Below are positions 1-10,105 of a stretch of 64,000 bases of DNA, piece by piece (positions within the stretch are counted from its first letter, which is position 1; every line of letters starts with the position of its first letter). Source of the DNA: Calcarisporiella thermophila CBS 279.70 (taxonomy: Eukaryota; Calcarisporiellomycota); contig NW_027192195.1 in the NCBI RefSeq assembly GCF_041956535.1, positions 536,150 to 600,149 of the forward strand. The letters are read 5' to 3'. The translations under genes were made by a program, and so were the position numbers. Below the pieces are notes generated by a model. That model saw nothing but the letters and a program-made list of their open reading frames with translations. It did not search any database and was not told the origin of the DNA.

Positions 1-475
1 TTAGATTCACCTCAAGCCGCATCCCTTATAAAAGCCCATTCCATGTGATCGGAAATAGTATTCCACATTGTTAATATTTGGCATCTTCTGCTTGTTATAT
101 TTGTCGAAGAGCATCCGGAATTGGATCGACAAGGTATTAAGAAGTATTTGCAAGTGTTCATAGATGGCATGGGTGAATATCTCTCTATATTGTAGAGCAG
201 ACGACTAGAAAAATATCAAGAATGTGTCAGAGAGTATTTTAATAGTATCAAATCGATGCATCATTCTCACAAAAAGGGTAGGTATTCGTGCGCGACGTAT
301 TAAATGCTCCTTGTTCCGTACTAGTAATTCGCAATGAGAAATACTCGGAAATTCCAAGCTTAATGGGGATGATCTAAATATTCGATATAGAATAAGTTCA
401 CTGTAATACTCCACAAGAGACTCTATGCATACTTGAAAATATTCTTCAGTGGTACCGGTGTTGGCGTTTTAATGG
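1..475 (-). CDS. Exon-like blocks of a gene running off the left edge (likely the same ZGRF1-like gene)
   Basis: Two blocks on the minus strand look coding. The upper one, about 260-470, encodes a Glu/Leu-rich stretch that includes VEYYSELILYRIFRSS and ends at a GTGAGA donor near 272. After an intron of about 65 nt ending in TTTTTCTAG, the second block (about 10-206) encodes a stretch containing THAIYEHLQILLN and ending GMGFYKGCGLR at a GTGAAT donor close to the window edge, so the gene should continue to the left. I do not recognise a domain here. These blocks lie downstream of, and on the same strand as, the DUF2439 exons at 559-1297. I infer that they are later exons of that gene, because ZGRF1-type proteins carry more domains after DUF2439. 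The joining intron between 559 and 475 was not resolved. Confidence 0.4.
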
Positions 476-558
476 TATCACTAGTGTTGGAGGGGACAAG
501 AGAATTCAGTCACAATCACTATCATTTGTATACATTAAATAGAAATATGGACGATAAA

Positions 559-1297
559 TCACCCCTCCTTAACTTCGCTGGTAATTTTTCCATTAGGTTT
601 AAGTAACGCACGTGAGGAGACTATGTCAACTGTATTCTCAGCGGTTCTTTCGGTAGTATTGGTAGCGGACAATGGAGTGTTAAAGGAAGTGGGCCTATTA
701 AGCCCAATTTTTCTTCGCTTTACTGACGGTATTACTCCTTCTACCGGCTTTACCAGGTTCTCGTTCGATGATTTGAGTGATTCAACTGTAACTAGGTGTC
801 GATCAAACTCAAGTTCATCGCCAACGGAAATAGTGCGACCCTTTGCGAACAAGCTGAGTCCAAAAACATTATTTGATGATTATGAGGAGAAAATCATATA
901 TATATGAATTGTACCTATCGATCTTAGTATTATTGTCATCATATAGAACGATCTGTTGGAGAAAAAATCGCGAGGTGAACAAAAGTATTGGTTATTTGGA
1001 ATGAGTTTATATTAATTAAACAAATGTTATGTGTGAATATAAAATATATATACCTTGGCATTAGAGCTGAAATATTTCAAGAAGCCTAAAGAGAGAAGAG
1101 CGCGGATAATGTTGGATTAGAAGATCATGCACGGAAATGGGAAATATGATTGTGAATGGGATATGAATTCGAAAATAAATTTCAAATGAAAAGTATCCCG
1201 TACCGTCTTGCCACACTTTTGTCTTCTTGTGTTTCTGAGAAGTGTACAGAACAACATAATGTTCAAAAGAATCGTCCGATTCGGAATTCGCTTTCAT
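559..1297 (-). CDS. DUF2439 domain protein, Mte1/ZGRF1-like N-terminal region
   Basis: Four exons can be joined in frame. Exon 1 starts at the ATG at 1297 and encodes HYVVLYTSQKHKKTKVWQDG. Exon 2 gives FLKYFSSNAK, exon 3 IVLYDDNNTKID, and exon 4 SLFAKGRTISVGDELEFDRH followed by LVTVES. This order (YT-x-QK-x-K-x-WQDG, LYDD, GDELEFDRHLV) is the pattern of the DUF2439 domain found in yeast Mte1 and at the N terminus of human ZGRF1. In those families the domain serves in recombination and telomere repair, with Mte1 acting with the Mph1 helicase. The rest of exon 4 is polar and contains a basic VKRRK. The stop at 559 may lie inside an intron if the gene continues into the blocks at 1-475; a GTTAAG donor just before it would fit. 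The domain call is fairly sure; the length of the full protein is not. Confidence 0.65.
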
Positions 1298-1562
1298 GAC
1301 TCGTGGATTTTCGATCAATCTCAGTGCTGCATTGCTTTAGCACCGAAGCACAGGACAGAGGAGGTTGAAACTTCTCTATTGTATGAATGCATACGCGTAA
1401 AATCGAGTAATATACCAAACCAGTCACAAAATAATTTATTCTTTTTCAATTTACACGATCAATTCAAGATACAAGCTATATAACATATATGATGTAATAA
1501 TAAAAAATATAATGAAATAATATGTATGATACAAAATACACGCAACTATACAATTCACGCTG

Positions 1563-1909
1563 TTACTGCTTATGTACTGTTTGTTTTACCGTTTTCACGG
1601 TCTCTTTTATGTACTCGTTGATAGTGTTGGTGAATTGTTCATCGACAATTTCAGCCTCTTCCTCTTCAAATCTCTTGAGCGATTGAATGCTCTCACGCTG
1701 CAATTCATCGATAGATTTGTCAGGGTTCCTATCAGCCTTGACTACCGCTTCTGAGTGGGAAGCCAGAAGCTCATTCCAATCCTTTACTTTGCCTAAATAT
1801 GGGGGGCCACGTTAGGCTGCCAAATAGTGTGGGGTTAATCTCCTATATACATACTATTTAATAGTTTTCTCTTTTCTCTTTCCAACACCACGGGGTCATC
1901 GTCGCTCAT
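1563..1909 (-). CDS. Small charged protein, about 94 residues, unknown function
   Basis: Two exons. The ATG at 1909 opens MSDDDPVVLEREKRKLLN, with a GTATGT donor. After a short intron ending CATATTTAG the frame continues KVKDWNELLASHSEAVVKAD and a helical Glu/Lys-rich tail, ending VKQTVHKQ at 1563. No signal peptide or membrane segment is visible. The arrangement (acidic start, EREK, then W-NELLAS-SEA-VKAD) reminds me of small conserved proteins of unknown function in other fungi, but I cannot name a family with certainty. The tail should form one long amphipathic helix. It shares the upstream region 1910-2251 with the carrier gene, which is transcribed the other way. Confidence 0.55.
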
Positions 1910-2251
1910 GTGCGAACCAACCGAGTATTGCCTCAGTAATGCAGGTCTAGCAATCGAAAAACGAACAGTAAAATTGGTGGCGGAAACGCAACGGAATCGA
2001 CTCAACATTGTGAAAAAAAATGTTCGGGGAAGATAAAAAGTGCTCTTGAGAACTTTTAACGAGGGCTAAGAGAGATAAAAATGATTAGTCTCGTGAGAAA
2101 TTAGCCTAAGTGAGTCGGATTTGATTAGGATTTAAAGAAGATCAATCTAAATATTCACGTGCATAGTATTTTTTTATTTTATACTCAATAGCTTAAACCT
2201 ATCCCCTCTCTCCTGAATTCACCTTGATTGGACATTTATAATTAAACAAAG
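1910..2251. other. Divergent intergenic region
   Basis: 342 bases between two divergent starts. It holds an A-run near 2013 and pyrimidine-rich sequence just before the carrier ATG. No ORF or strong motif is visible; it presumably holds both promoters. Confidence 0.5.
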
Positions 2252-3416
2252 ATGTCATCAGCTAATCAGGAAGTCGGAATGAGCACAGCACAGGCTGTCA
2301 AAGACAAAATTTCTGAAGAGACTAAGCATACGAAGCAGACAACGACGGGTGTGAAGAGTTTCCTTTCGGGGGGCTTTGGAGGGATCATGTGTGTTCTAGT
2401 GGGGTATGTCAGACGCAATCGAAAGATTTAGACTTGACTTTTGGATCTGTTTTATTCATATTTATTCATATTCATATTTCTTGCTCAGACATCCCTTCGA
2501 TCTCGTTAAAGTTCGTCTACAAACTGCACCTGATGGTGTTTATAAAGGTACATTAGACTGTGTCAAGCAGACTTTGGTGAAAGATGGTGTGCGAGGTTTA
2601 TACCGAGGGATGTCAAGTCCACTGGTCGGCGTTACACCCATCTTTGCTGTCAGTTTCTGGGTAAGAGAATTTTCATCATTTTCATTCTTAGAATGTAATT
2701 CATTTCACTCATCTCCTTTTTCCTCCAGGCCTATGACCTAGGGAAAAAAATAGTGTACAGTGCTACTCCTAATAGAGAAAGCCAACAGCTCACTATGGGC
2801 GAAATTATGTTCGCAGGAGGATTCTCTGCTGTTCCCACGACTCTTTTGATGGGTCCTTTTGAGCGCATAAAGGTTATCCTTCAGGTGCAGGGGCAATCTG
2901 GCGAATCCAAATACAAAGGCCCACTTGACGTCATTAAAGCCTTGTATAAGGAAGGTGGTGTGCGCTCGATTTTCCGCGGAACTGGGGCCACTCTCCTACG
3001 CGACGGCCCTGGATCTGCAGCCTACTTTGGTGCATATGAATTGACCAAGAAGCTGTTGACCCCTGCTGGTAAATCAGTAAATGACTTGAATCCTTTGGCG
3101 ACTATGGTCGCAGGAGGTATGGCTGGTGTTGCGATGTGGACCCTTGCGTGCCCAGGTAAATACTACATTTTGTCCTCTACCATACTTTTATTCACGAAGT
3201 TTCCTTTTAGCTGATGTGATCAAGTCTCGCTTGCAATCTGCTCCTGCTGGCACCTACAATGGTACGTTTGATGTTTTGAAAAAGCTGCTCAAAAATGAGG
3301 GACCACGGGCACTTTTCAAGGGACTTGGACCTGCAATTTTGAGAGCATTCCCTGCAAATGCTGCAACGTTTGTTGGAGTCGAGATGAGTTTGAAAGCTAT
3401 GGACAAATTATGGTGA
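2252..3416 (+). CDS. CRC1: Mitochondrial carnitine/acylcarnitine carrier (SLC25A20/Crc1 type)
   Basis: Four exons (2252-2403, 2489-2660, 2729-3155, 3211-3416) give 318 residues, normal for an SLC25 carrier. The three tandem repeats carry the family signatures [22 protein letters not shown] and ADVIKSRLQ, each followed by G-x-x-x-LYRG, IFRG or LFKG blocks. The [20 protein letters not shown] segment in repeat 2 resembles fungal Crc1 more than other SLC25 members. In that family the protein exchanges acylcarnitines for carnitine across the inner mitochondrial membrane, linking peroxisomal chain shortening to mitochondrial oxidation. The first 45 residues are polar, as in fungal orthologues. The substrate assignment is by resemblance; the carrier family is certain. 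A peroxisome-type acyl-CoA oxidase fusion lies 12 kb away, but nothing shows a regulatory link. Confidence 0.88.
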
Positions 3417-3938
3417 AAGCAATGTCTATAAATGGCACCTATTCTACTATAGATATTATACTTGACTTTAATACTTTATTCTACTGATATTTCTTTGGAT
3501 GCAAAGCTACAGCCTGGAATTAGTACTATTGTGCATGTTTTTTTTATTGTTTATTTTTTCTCCTATGGAGCTGGAATTTCACATGAAAGGGGTACAAATA
3601 GAGTGTATGGGTGTATATCCCACCAAATGGAATAGATAAATGAACTTAAAATTTTTAAATTGGGATTGAAACTCAACAGTTTGACGATTCAACATTGCAT
3701 TCTCCTCCAATATAGAAGAGTTGTGGGTTGAAGAGAGACTATTTTAGACTAAGGGCAAAATTAGTACTCTAAAGCAGGCTTTATATATATGTAGCTATAA
3801 GATTCATGCTGGTGCAAAGTTATCGTTCCAAGGATCTACAAGTTATACAAATCAAAATAAAGAGGAATGACCATTAAATAAAATAAATAGTTCAGCGTTT
3901 GTAAAGAGTGGTTAAGCAGATAAAAATGAAATAGCAAA
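3417..3938. other. AT-rich convergent intergenic region
   Basis: Lies between the ends of two convergent genes. It holds A/T-rich sequence with AATAAA-like stretches (for example near 3855 and 3880) that could serve as poly(A) signals on either strand. No ORF worth calling. Confidence 0.5.
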
Positions 3939-5217
3939 TCAAATCAGCTTTGCAATGTTCGCATCTATAATCTCCTTCGGATGCACGCGCCGCTCTATAG
4001 CCCCCGCCTTTAACAAGGATTCTACGCAATTTTCAAGTGCCACCTTATTCACTTCCTCCATACCCCCCTCACCTGGATATTTTACCGTTTGTAACCACTG
4101 TATTACGTCTTCTTTAGGATATTTGAATTCCTCCATTAACATGTTCAAAGATTGCCCATTACGGTGTTGCATAAATTCATTGGCGGCCTTATGAAGGGCG
4201 TGGAGAAGGTTATTAAGATTCTGTGTGTCCGCAGCAGAAGAAAGAAGCGAAGTACTGGCAGCAAAAAGGAATGCCGGCCAAGGAGGCGTGATGTCTCCAA
4301 TGCGACGTACTTCGATGGAATCATGATATGGCTAAACATGAATGTAAAGCATTCAGAAATTATATAATTAGCCTTTTTAGCGCAACTGATGTTAAACATC
4401 TCGATATCAACCTTGGTTGTGAAATTCTCCCACAAAAAGAAGTCTGCTCTCCCATCGTTAACACCATCTCGCATTGCCTTAAAATTGTTTAGAACTTCGA
4501 AGCGGAATGGCCGTTTCTTCTCCTCACTTTCAGACAACCAACCTTCGCGGTCAGCCAGGCAATAGGCCATGATATGCGAGCCTGATCCCATGCGGGACAC
4601 GGCCGCTGTTGAGTTGCGTAGAGAGTCGACGCTAGTATGTGGTGCATTCGATCCGGTTGATATGGCCCAGCCTGATAATCCACGTATCCATTTAGTTTAA
4701 TATAAGGCCTAAGTTCTAAAAGGTTGATTCATATTACTCACACAGTGGGGATTCTACATATGTCCCAATGATACGATAAAAATCCTGCCCGTTTGCATAA
4801 CCTATTATTTCAGTATCAGATTGTTAAATTGACATCATTACTTAAGCTGTCAAAGAGGGAAATTTGAAAAGAACCTACCGGCAATTAATCCCTCAGTCAG
4901 TGCAATGGCAACATCGATTGTCTTATCTTTCAATTTTTGAATCATCTTTCATAAATGGCCATTTTAAATTAATAATAGGGTAGAGAATGTCGGAAAACTA
5001 GAATTAAACTTACTTCACCGGTGCCGCCTGGGCAACAGTGCAGCTCAACACATAAACCGAGTTCCTTGAAATACTCTTTGTTCTTAGCAATAAAGAGAGG
5101 GGTGGAGAAATGCTCCGGCACTAAAATCAACGCTACATTAGACCAACGCCTTATCACAATGAATGCCAGTGTAGAATTACCATAACCAATGGTGTATACC
5201 GAATTTTTAGCGACCAT
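3939..5217 (-). CDS. Ca3427-like protein with a periplasmic-binding-protein fold
   Basis: At least six exons join in frame. The order is MVAKNSVYTIGY, then VPEHFSTPLFIAKNKEYFKE with CCPGGTGE, DKTIDVAIALTEGLIAG, YANGQDFYRIIGTYVESPLC, WAISTGSNAP with SRMGSGSHIMAYCLAD, and last PYHDSIEVRRIGDITPPWPA. The combination PEHFSTP, PGGTG, DVAIALTEG, SPL-WAISTGSN, SR-GSGSHIMA and F-I-WE-FTTKP-Y is that of the Candida albicans Ca3427 family. These are eukaryotic class II substrate-binding folds related to the NMT1/THI5-like proteins, proposed to have a role linked to thiamine precursors; the true ligand is unknown to me. There is no signal peptide, so it should be cytosolic. The first intron (5121-5180) is 60 nt and has no stop, so its retention would add 20 residues just before PEHFSTP. 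The later TTK/PYHD junction uses an unusual GTTGAT donor. Confidence 0.75.
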
Positions 5218-6099
5218 TTTTCTTGCTGGAATTTGTATAATTCTTCAAAAGATAACCGGGATGATAAATTCATACTTAGTGGCTTATTAATCGATTTTTT
5301 TTTATATTGAAAAGTCACAGTGAAGTTTCATATTCAGCCGTCTTACGGTCGAAGAGCGTATGAACCCTCCTGGAGAATAGCTTCAAAAAATGAACTGGGA
5401 TCACGGAAGATGCACAATACTATCTCGAACGTCGTTAAAATGATATAGCTTCAATATACGCTGATTGATTTGTCTTTTATCAATATGACAGGGCACCCTG
5501 TAACAAATGAAACAATCCTAAATATGCAAGATGATGTTTTGCATATGTCCCAAACTTGTTCCCCGTCGGTTCATTGTATTTTCAAATACGAGAAGACTTG
5601 CAGGGATCATTAGTAAAGCTTTCTACTATTAGCACACTGTATAGCTTTGGTAGCTACCTTATTAATAGGGCGATGTCAATGGTCACTCGCGATTTCTCCA
5701 ATACCCTAAAGAATTATTAATTATGTTAGGTTAAATATAGCTTCGGTGTAATTCACCGGTGTACCGTGATATTCTGGAGACAGTCACACGAGAATATTCG
5801 TGACTGTCCAAGAAAAAAAACTCGAGTTCTTAACTCTTTTTATGGCCCTGAACTGATAACTTTTTCAAAAAGCGATTATTTAAAGCATACTCTTCCTATA
5901 TTTTTTCTCCCTACAATTTGCAGTCTTTCTGGAAATTTGTGTTCTAATCTGATTTTGAAACCGTCTTCTCCTTTGATATTTCTTCCTTGCAAGTTTTGAG
6001 ATTTATCTGTAAGTGCCACCATTGAAAAAAGCTACGCCTACATATTCTTGAACAGCTCAATCATAGCGTTAGATAAACAGTTGCAGCTTCATAGTTTAA
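5218..6099. other. Divergent intergenic region between the Ca3427-like gene and ATG1
   Basis: About 880 bases, AT-rich, with no convincing gene; the 77-codon ORF near 5766 has no recognisable content. It holds the inverted repeat at 5779-5808 described separately and an 8-bp palindrome CACCGGTG near 5755. Confidence 0.5.
5779..5808. promoter_or_regulatory. Inverted repeat with a heat-shock-element-like core
   Basis: The arms GACAGTCAC and GTGACTGTC are perfect 9-bp inverted repeats around ACGAGAATATTC. The core GAATATTC is a head-to-head GAA/TTC pair, as in heat-shock elements. It lies about 290 bp upstream of the ATG1 start. The regulatory role is inferred. Confidence 0.35.
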
Positions 6100-8496
6100 A
6101 TGGTTGACCGTGGAAAGTCAGAAGTAATGATTGGTGATTACCTGTTGAGCGGAGAGCTTGGTCGTGGATCATTTGCCATGGTTTATAAGGGTGTTCATAA
6201 GGTATGCGTCTTTTTCTTTTCGATTTTGTCCTTTCTTTTCCTTTTTCTTTTTCCATTTGCATTCTAGAGACATTTTTTGTTAATAATATCCTCTTTCTGT
6301 TGGACTTATCTTGTTGATTTCATTGATTATAGAGAACCGGCGAGGTTGTCGCGGTTAAATCTGTACCACGAGAGAAATTCTCAGGGAAAATTCTTGAAAA
6401 TCTGGAACATGAGATTTCAATTTTGCGAAAGATTCAGCATCCAAACATTGTGAAATTGATAGACCATTATGTAGGTTTAATCATTTTATTTCCATGATTC
6501 TTGTTCTTTCAAATTCAATTTGCGAATTTTTAATTTTTAGACAACGGATTCAGGCATTCATCTTATAATGGAATTCTGCGCACTCGGTGATCTTTCATCC
6601 TATATTCGCAAGCATACTCGTGGTTTGAATAGTGCTGCCGCTAAAGCAAAAGACAAGCGGCCAATGGGACTGCCAGAACCCGTACTTCGACATTTCTTAC
6701 GACAATTAGGTAATTTTTAATCAAATACGCGTCTTTCCTAGTAAATGTTATTCTAACACTATATATTTTTCGGATCAGCGTCTGCACTCCAATTCTTAAG
6801 GTCCATGGATATCATCCATCGTGACATCAAACCCCAAAACCTGCTGCTTACCCCTGGGGCTTCTCCTGCCGACTTCCCGACACTTAAAGTTGCTGATTTT
6901 GGTTTTGCACGACCACTCTCGATTCACAATCTGGCAGAAACACTGTGTGGCTCTCCACTGTACATGGCTCCCGAAGTGTTGAGCGGGAATCGATACGACG
7001 CTAAGGCGGATTTATGGAGCGTGGGGGTGGTGCTATACGAAATGCTGACAGGACGACCGCCCTTTAATGCTCAGAATCACGTTGAGCTCCTCAAAAGAAT
7101 TGAGCAACGTGCGGATAAGCTGAATTTTCCACTGGAGGTAGTTGAAGACAAGGCGAAAACGGAGTTGACCAACTTGTCGATGAGATTACTTAAGAGGGAC
7201 CCGGTAGAGAGGATAACCTTCGAGGAGCTCTTTTCAACTGTAATGGGTGAAATGTTAAAGCACCAATCTCTTACACGAGTACCCACCACTTCCCCTGGGC
7301 TCTTACAACTCGTGCGATCAGTGATGATGGTGGAGGGGGGTGAGACTCCGCCCTTCGCTCTATCTTTGCAAACTCTGGAAGAACATGCTCTGGATATGGA
7401 AAAGAGTGGGAAATTGCCGAATATCACGGAACAGCCAAATATTGCACCGTTTGCAGCCGTGCAACCCGAAGCATTCGACTCCAGAAAATTGGCCGAAAGG
7501 AGAACGCCCACCAGAGGTGCAGGGATTGGGCAGTGGCAACGTTGGAAAATGAGAGTGCGAGAAGATGAAGAGGAGGAATATGTCGTTGTAGAAAAGAACG
7601 AGGTAGAAGTTAACGCTCTCGCGGATGAGATTGTCGTGGCTTCGAAGGAGATTGTTGCCGGAAGACCTTCCCATGAGCAGGTGAATTACTTGGTCCCATT
7701 TTCACCCGGTTTAATTGCACCAAGACTATTACCAGGATATTTGGGAAACTTGCTGGTGCCGAGACAAATTCTCCGTGATCCGATTGCGACTAAGCAAACT
7801 TCGCTAATGCGGGCATTAGCTATGGCTGCAAGGCGTCTCTATGGTACGGGCGAAATTGCAAACATATCTGCCGAAAATCTGGAACCAACTCTAGATGCCG
7901 AGGAGTTGACGGCAATTAATGGAATGCGTCTGGCTATTGAGAAGTCGAAGGCGGTGGTGATGGCTTCAGAGGCTCTCCCATCCGTCGCTGAACGCCTGAG
8001 CCTCTACCTCAAAGCTCTTGATATTATTCAATCCGGAATCGGTCTAATCAATGCTTATTGGAGTACATATGGATCGCAGCGCGGAGCATCCATACACCTT
8101 ATCAGCACAGTGCAACTTGCCCGGGATCAATATAATTTATACCTCGATCAAGCAGAGATCGCAACTCATCTTCTTTCTAAGCTGCAAAATTCACAGAACT
8201 TTGGGCAAGCAAGCGAGGGCGCGATATGGGTCGAGAAACTGCTCTTTTATTTGGCGATCAAGTATGGTCGCGAGGCTGCGCTTAATGAGATGGAGAACCG
8301 TTTGCACGAATCGGAGCAAACCTACCAGCGTGTGATATGGTTGCTCTACGCCCTACTTGATGAAGCAGGGCGGGAGGAATTGGGCGAAGCGGAGAGATCA
8401 GCATGTGAGCAATATATCCAAGAGATTGAATTGCGGCTCTCCGGCATTCGGAAGAAATTGGGTGGGGAGCCTGCCAATTCCCTCATTCCACTGTAA
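6100..8496 (+). CDS. ATG1: Atg1/ULK autophagy serine/threonine kinase
   Basis: Four exons (6100-6201, 6333-6470, 6541-6709, 6779-8496) encode 708 residues. The N-terminal kinase domain (about residues 12-290) has the glycine loop [24 protein letters not shown] with the ATP lysine, the catalytic loop [19 protein letters not shown], and an activation segment [12 protein letters not shown] carrying the threonine that is autophosphorylated in yeast Atg1. [20 protein letters not shown] is the fungal-type insert before the C-lobe. The C-terminal third has the helical tandem MIT-like (EAT) domain that binds Atg13. Atg1 starts autophagosome formation at the PAS together with Atg13 and Atg17. The linker between kinase and tail is shorter than in S. 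cerevisiae (897 residues in total there). The start has no in-frame alternative upstream. Confidence 0.93.
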
Positions 8497-8756
8497 TTAT
8501 ATATACTGTATTTTTTGTGTATTCTTTTTCTCTCGTCGTATTTCTGTTGTTTATCTTGCATTTTACTAGCTTTCGCATGTAATTGTACTATTGTTTTGTT
8601 GCATTGATATTGAATGCTTAGCATTTTTTCCCCCCTTAGAAACGACCAAGAATATTCATTATAAGTAGTGAGTGTAATTTTTCTTTTATTATATTTAAAA
8701 TGATTTGAAGTGTTGGTATATATGATGTCGAAACTCTGTACAATAAAAATTCTATT

Positions 8757-9945
8757 TTACTCAGGCTTTTGCATTGCAGTCACCTGAAGTAATCGCTCTC
8801 CCTTATGGAACTGCGCCTTCCCAGTAGAAATATCTAGCTTTGTTTTCAGCGCAATGTCCAAGAAATAAGTTTGAGAACAGAAGATAAGTCGTCTCGATTC
8901 GATATCTAGAGTGGAACCTTTTGTTGACTCCTAAACAACAAGATAATGATATTAAATCAAGGCTACTTGTTTAATAGAGGATTCCTAGCGATGCTTACCA
9001 ACTCAGGCAATTCGATGTTAATGGTCAGCCTACGCTCATTGCTCTCGATTGAATATTTTGGCACCTTCTTTTCTTTTGTTTTCATTTTCCGTTTACTCTT
9101 CTCAGATACTTCGTGGATCATGGCCTCCGACTTCTTCAACCGCAAGACCCTTTTTTCAAGCGGGCCCATTGAACGAGCGTTTCCGATGCCAAAGTCTACA
9201 ATGAGCCGAAGAAAATGGTACACAGCAGTGTAAGGGCGGAAATAGAAGAGATCTTACCGCGACTTATTTTGAGATTGGTTTTCAGCTCCACCCACTCGAT
9301 CGCAAGTTCGATGGTATATAGCCGGTGGTCGAAATCGGACATAGCGCGCTGTAATGGCTTGGGATTGATCACTGCATCAAATATTTGATATTCTCTTCCG
9401 CCTATTCTTCAAAATAGCCGCTTAAAATATAAAGCTCATATGTGCTGAATTCAAAAATGCTAGTAATTACTCTTTTTCCCAATTTGAGGTCCAAACAAGC
9501 TCAATGGCACCATGTACTCTGCATCGGCTGCGCCCTCCAATGCACGTCTCACCTCTTCATCCTTGACAATGGGCGGTGGAGGTATTTCGACTGCACTGCA
9601 TATATTAATAAACACCGGCATTCCTTTGGGAATCTCATTCTTAGTTTCAGCCACTGTTGTCTCAACAACAAACCCTGGTACGGGTTCAATCTCTCGCTCT
9701 ACAATTTCTTCTTCTTCTCCTAGAGATGAGCTACCCGGAGATAATGAGTTGGAGAGGTGTGAGGTAAGGGCAGCCATTGCACTAGGATTTTGAGCTATAT
9801 GAGACGAGAGATCATTGATTAGATCTTCAGGATTCATTTTAGCATCAGGGGATTGAAGCAGGGCATTTTGTGCCTGGATCAGAAATGATGCGAGATTGCC
9901 CGCAGTTTCTGAATCAATATCGAGATCAAGAGGTATTGAGGCCAT
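8757..9945 (-). CDS. PIH1-domain protein (R2TP-type Hsp90 cochaperone subunit)
   Basis: Four or more exons run from the ATG at 9945 to the stop at 8757. After an acidic N terminus (MASIPLDLDIDSETAG) comes PGFVVETTVAETKNEIPKGM, then VFINICSAVEIPPPP, ADAEYMVPLSLFGPQIGKK, and in exon 2 FDAVINPKPLQRAM with LAIEWVELKTNLKISR. This is the PIH1/Nop17 domain in the usual order. A lysine-rich linker leads to a C-terminal CS-like beta domain (RRLTINIELPEL, then LIFCSQTYFLDIALKTKLDI). PIH1 proteins join Rvb1/2 and Tah1/RPAP3 in R2TP, which assembles snoRNPs, PIKKs and RNA polymerase II with Hsp90. Whether this is the Pih1/PIH1D1 orthologue or another PIH1 member cannot be settled by eye. Confidence 0.82.
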
Positions 9946-10105
9946 TATATTGAATTTATGTAAATACTGTAGCTACATGGTCTTTTTGACCAAATTTGAC
10001 ATTTAGGCAGTTAATGTGACTGGCTCGGCGCAGCAAATCAAATAAACACTTAATTCAAACTACCACTATCCTTCCGCGTTACTACTCGAGAACTCAGAGT
10101 TAAAT

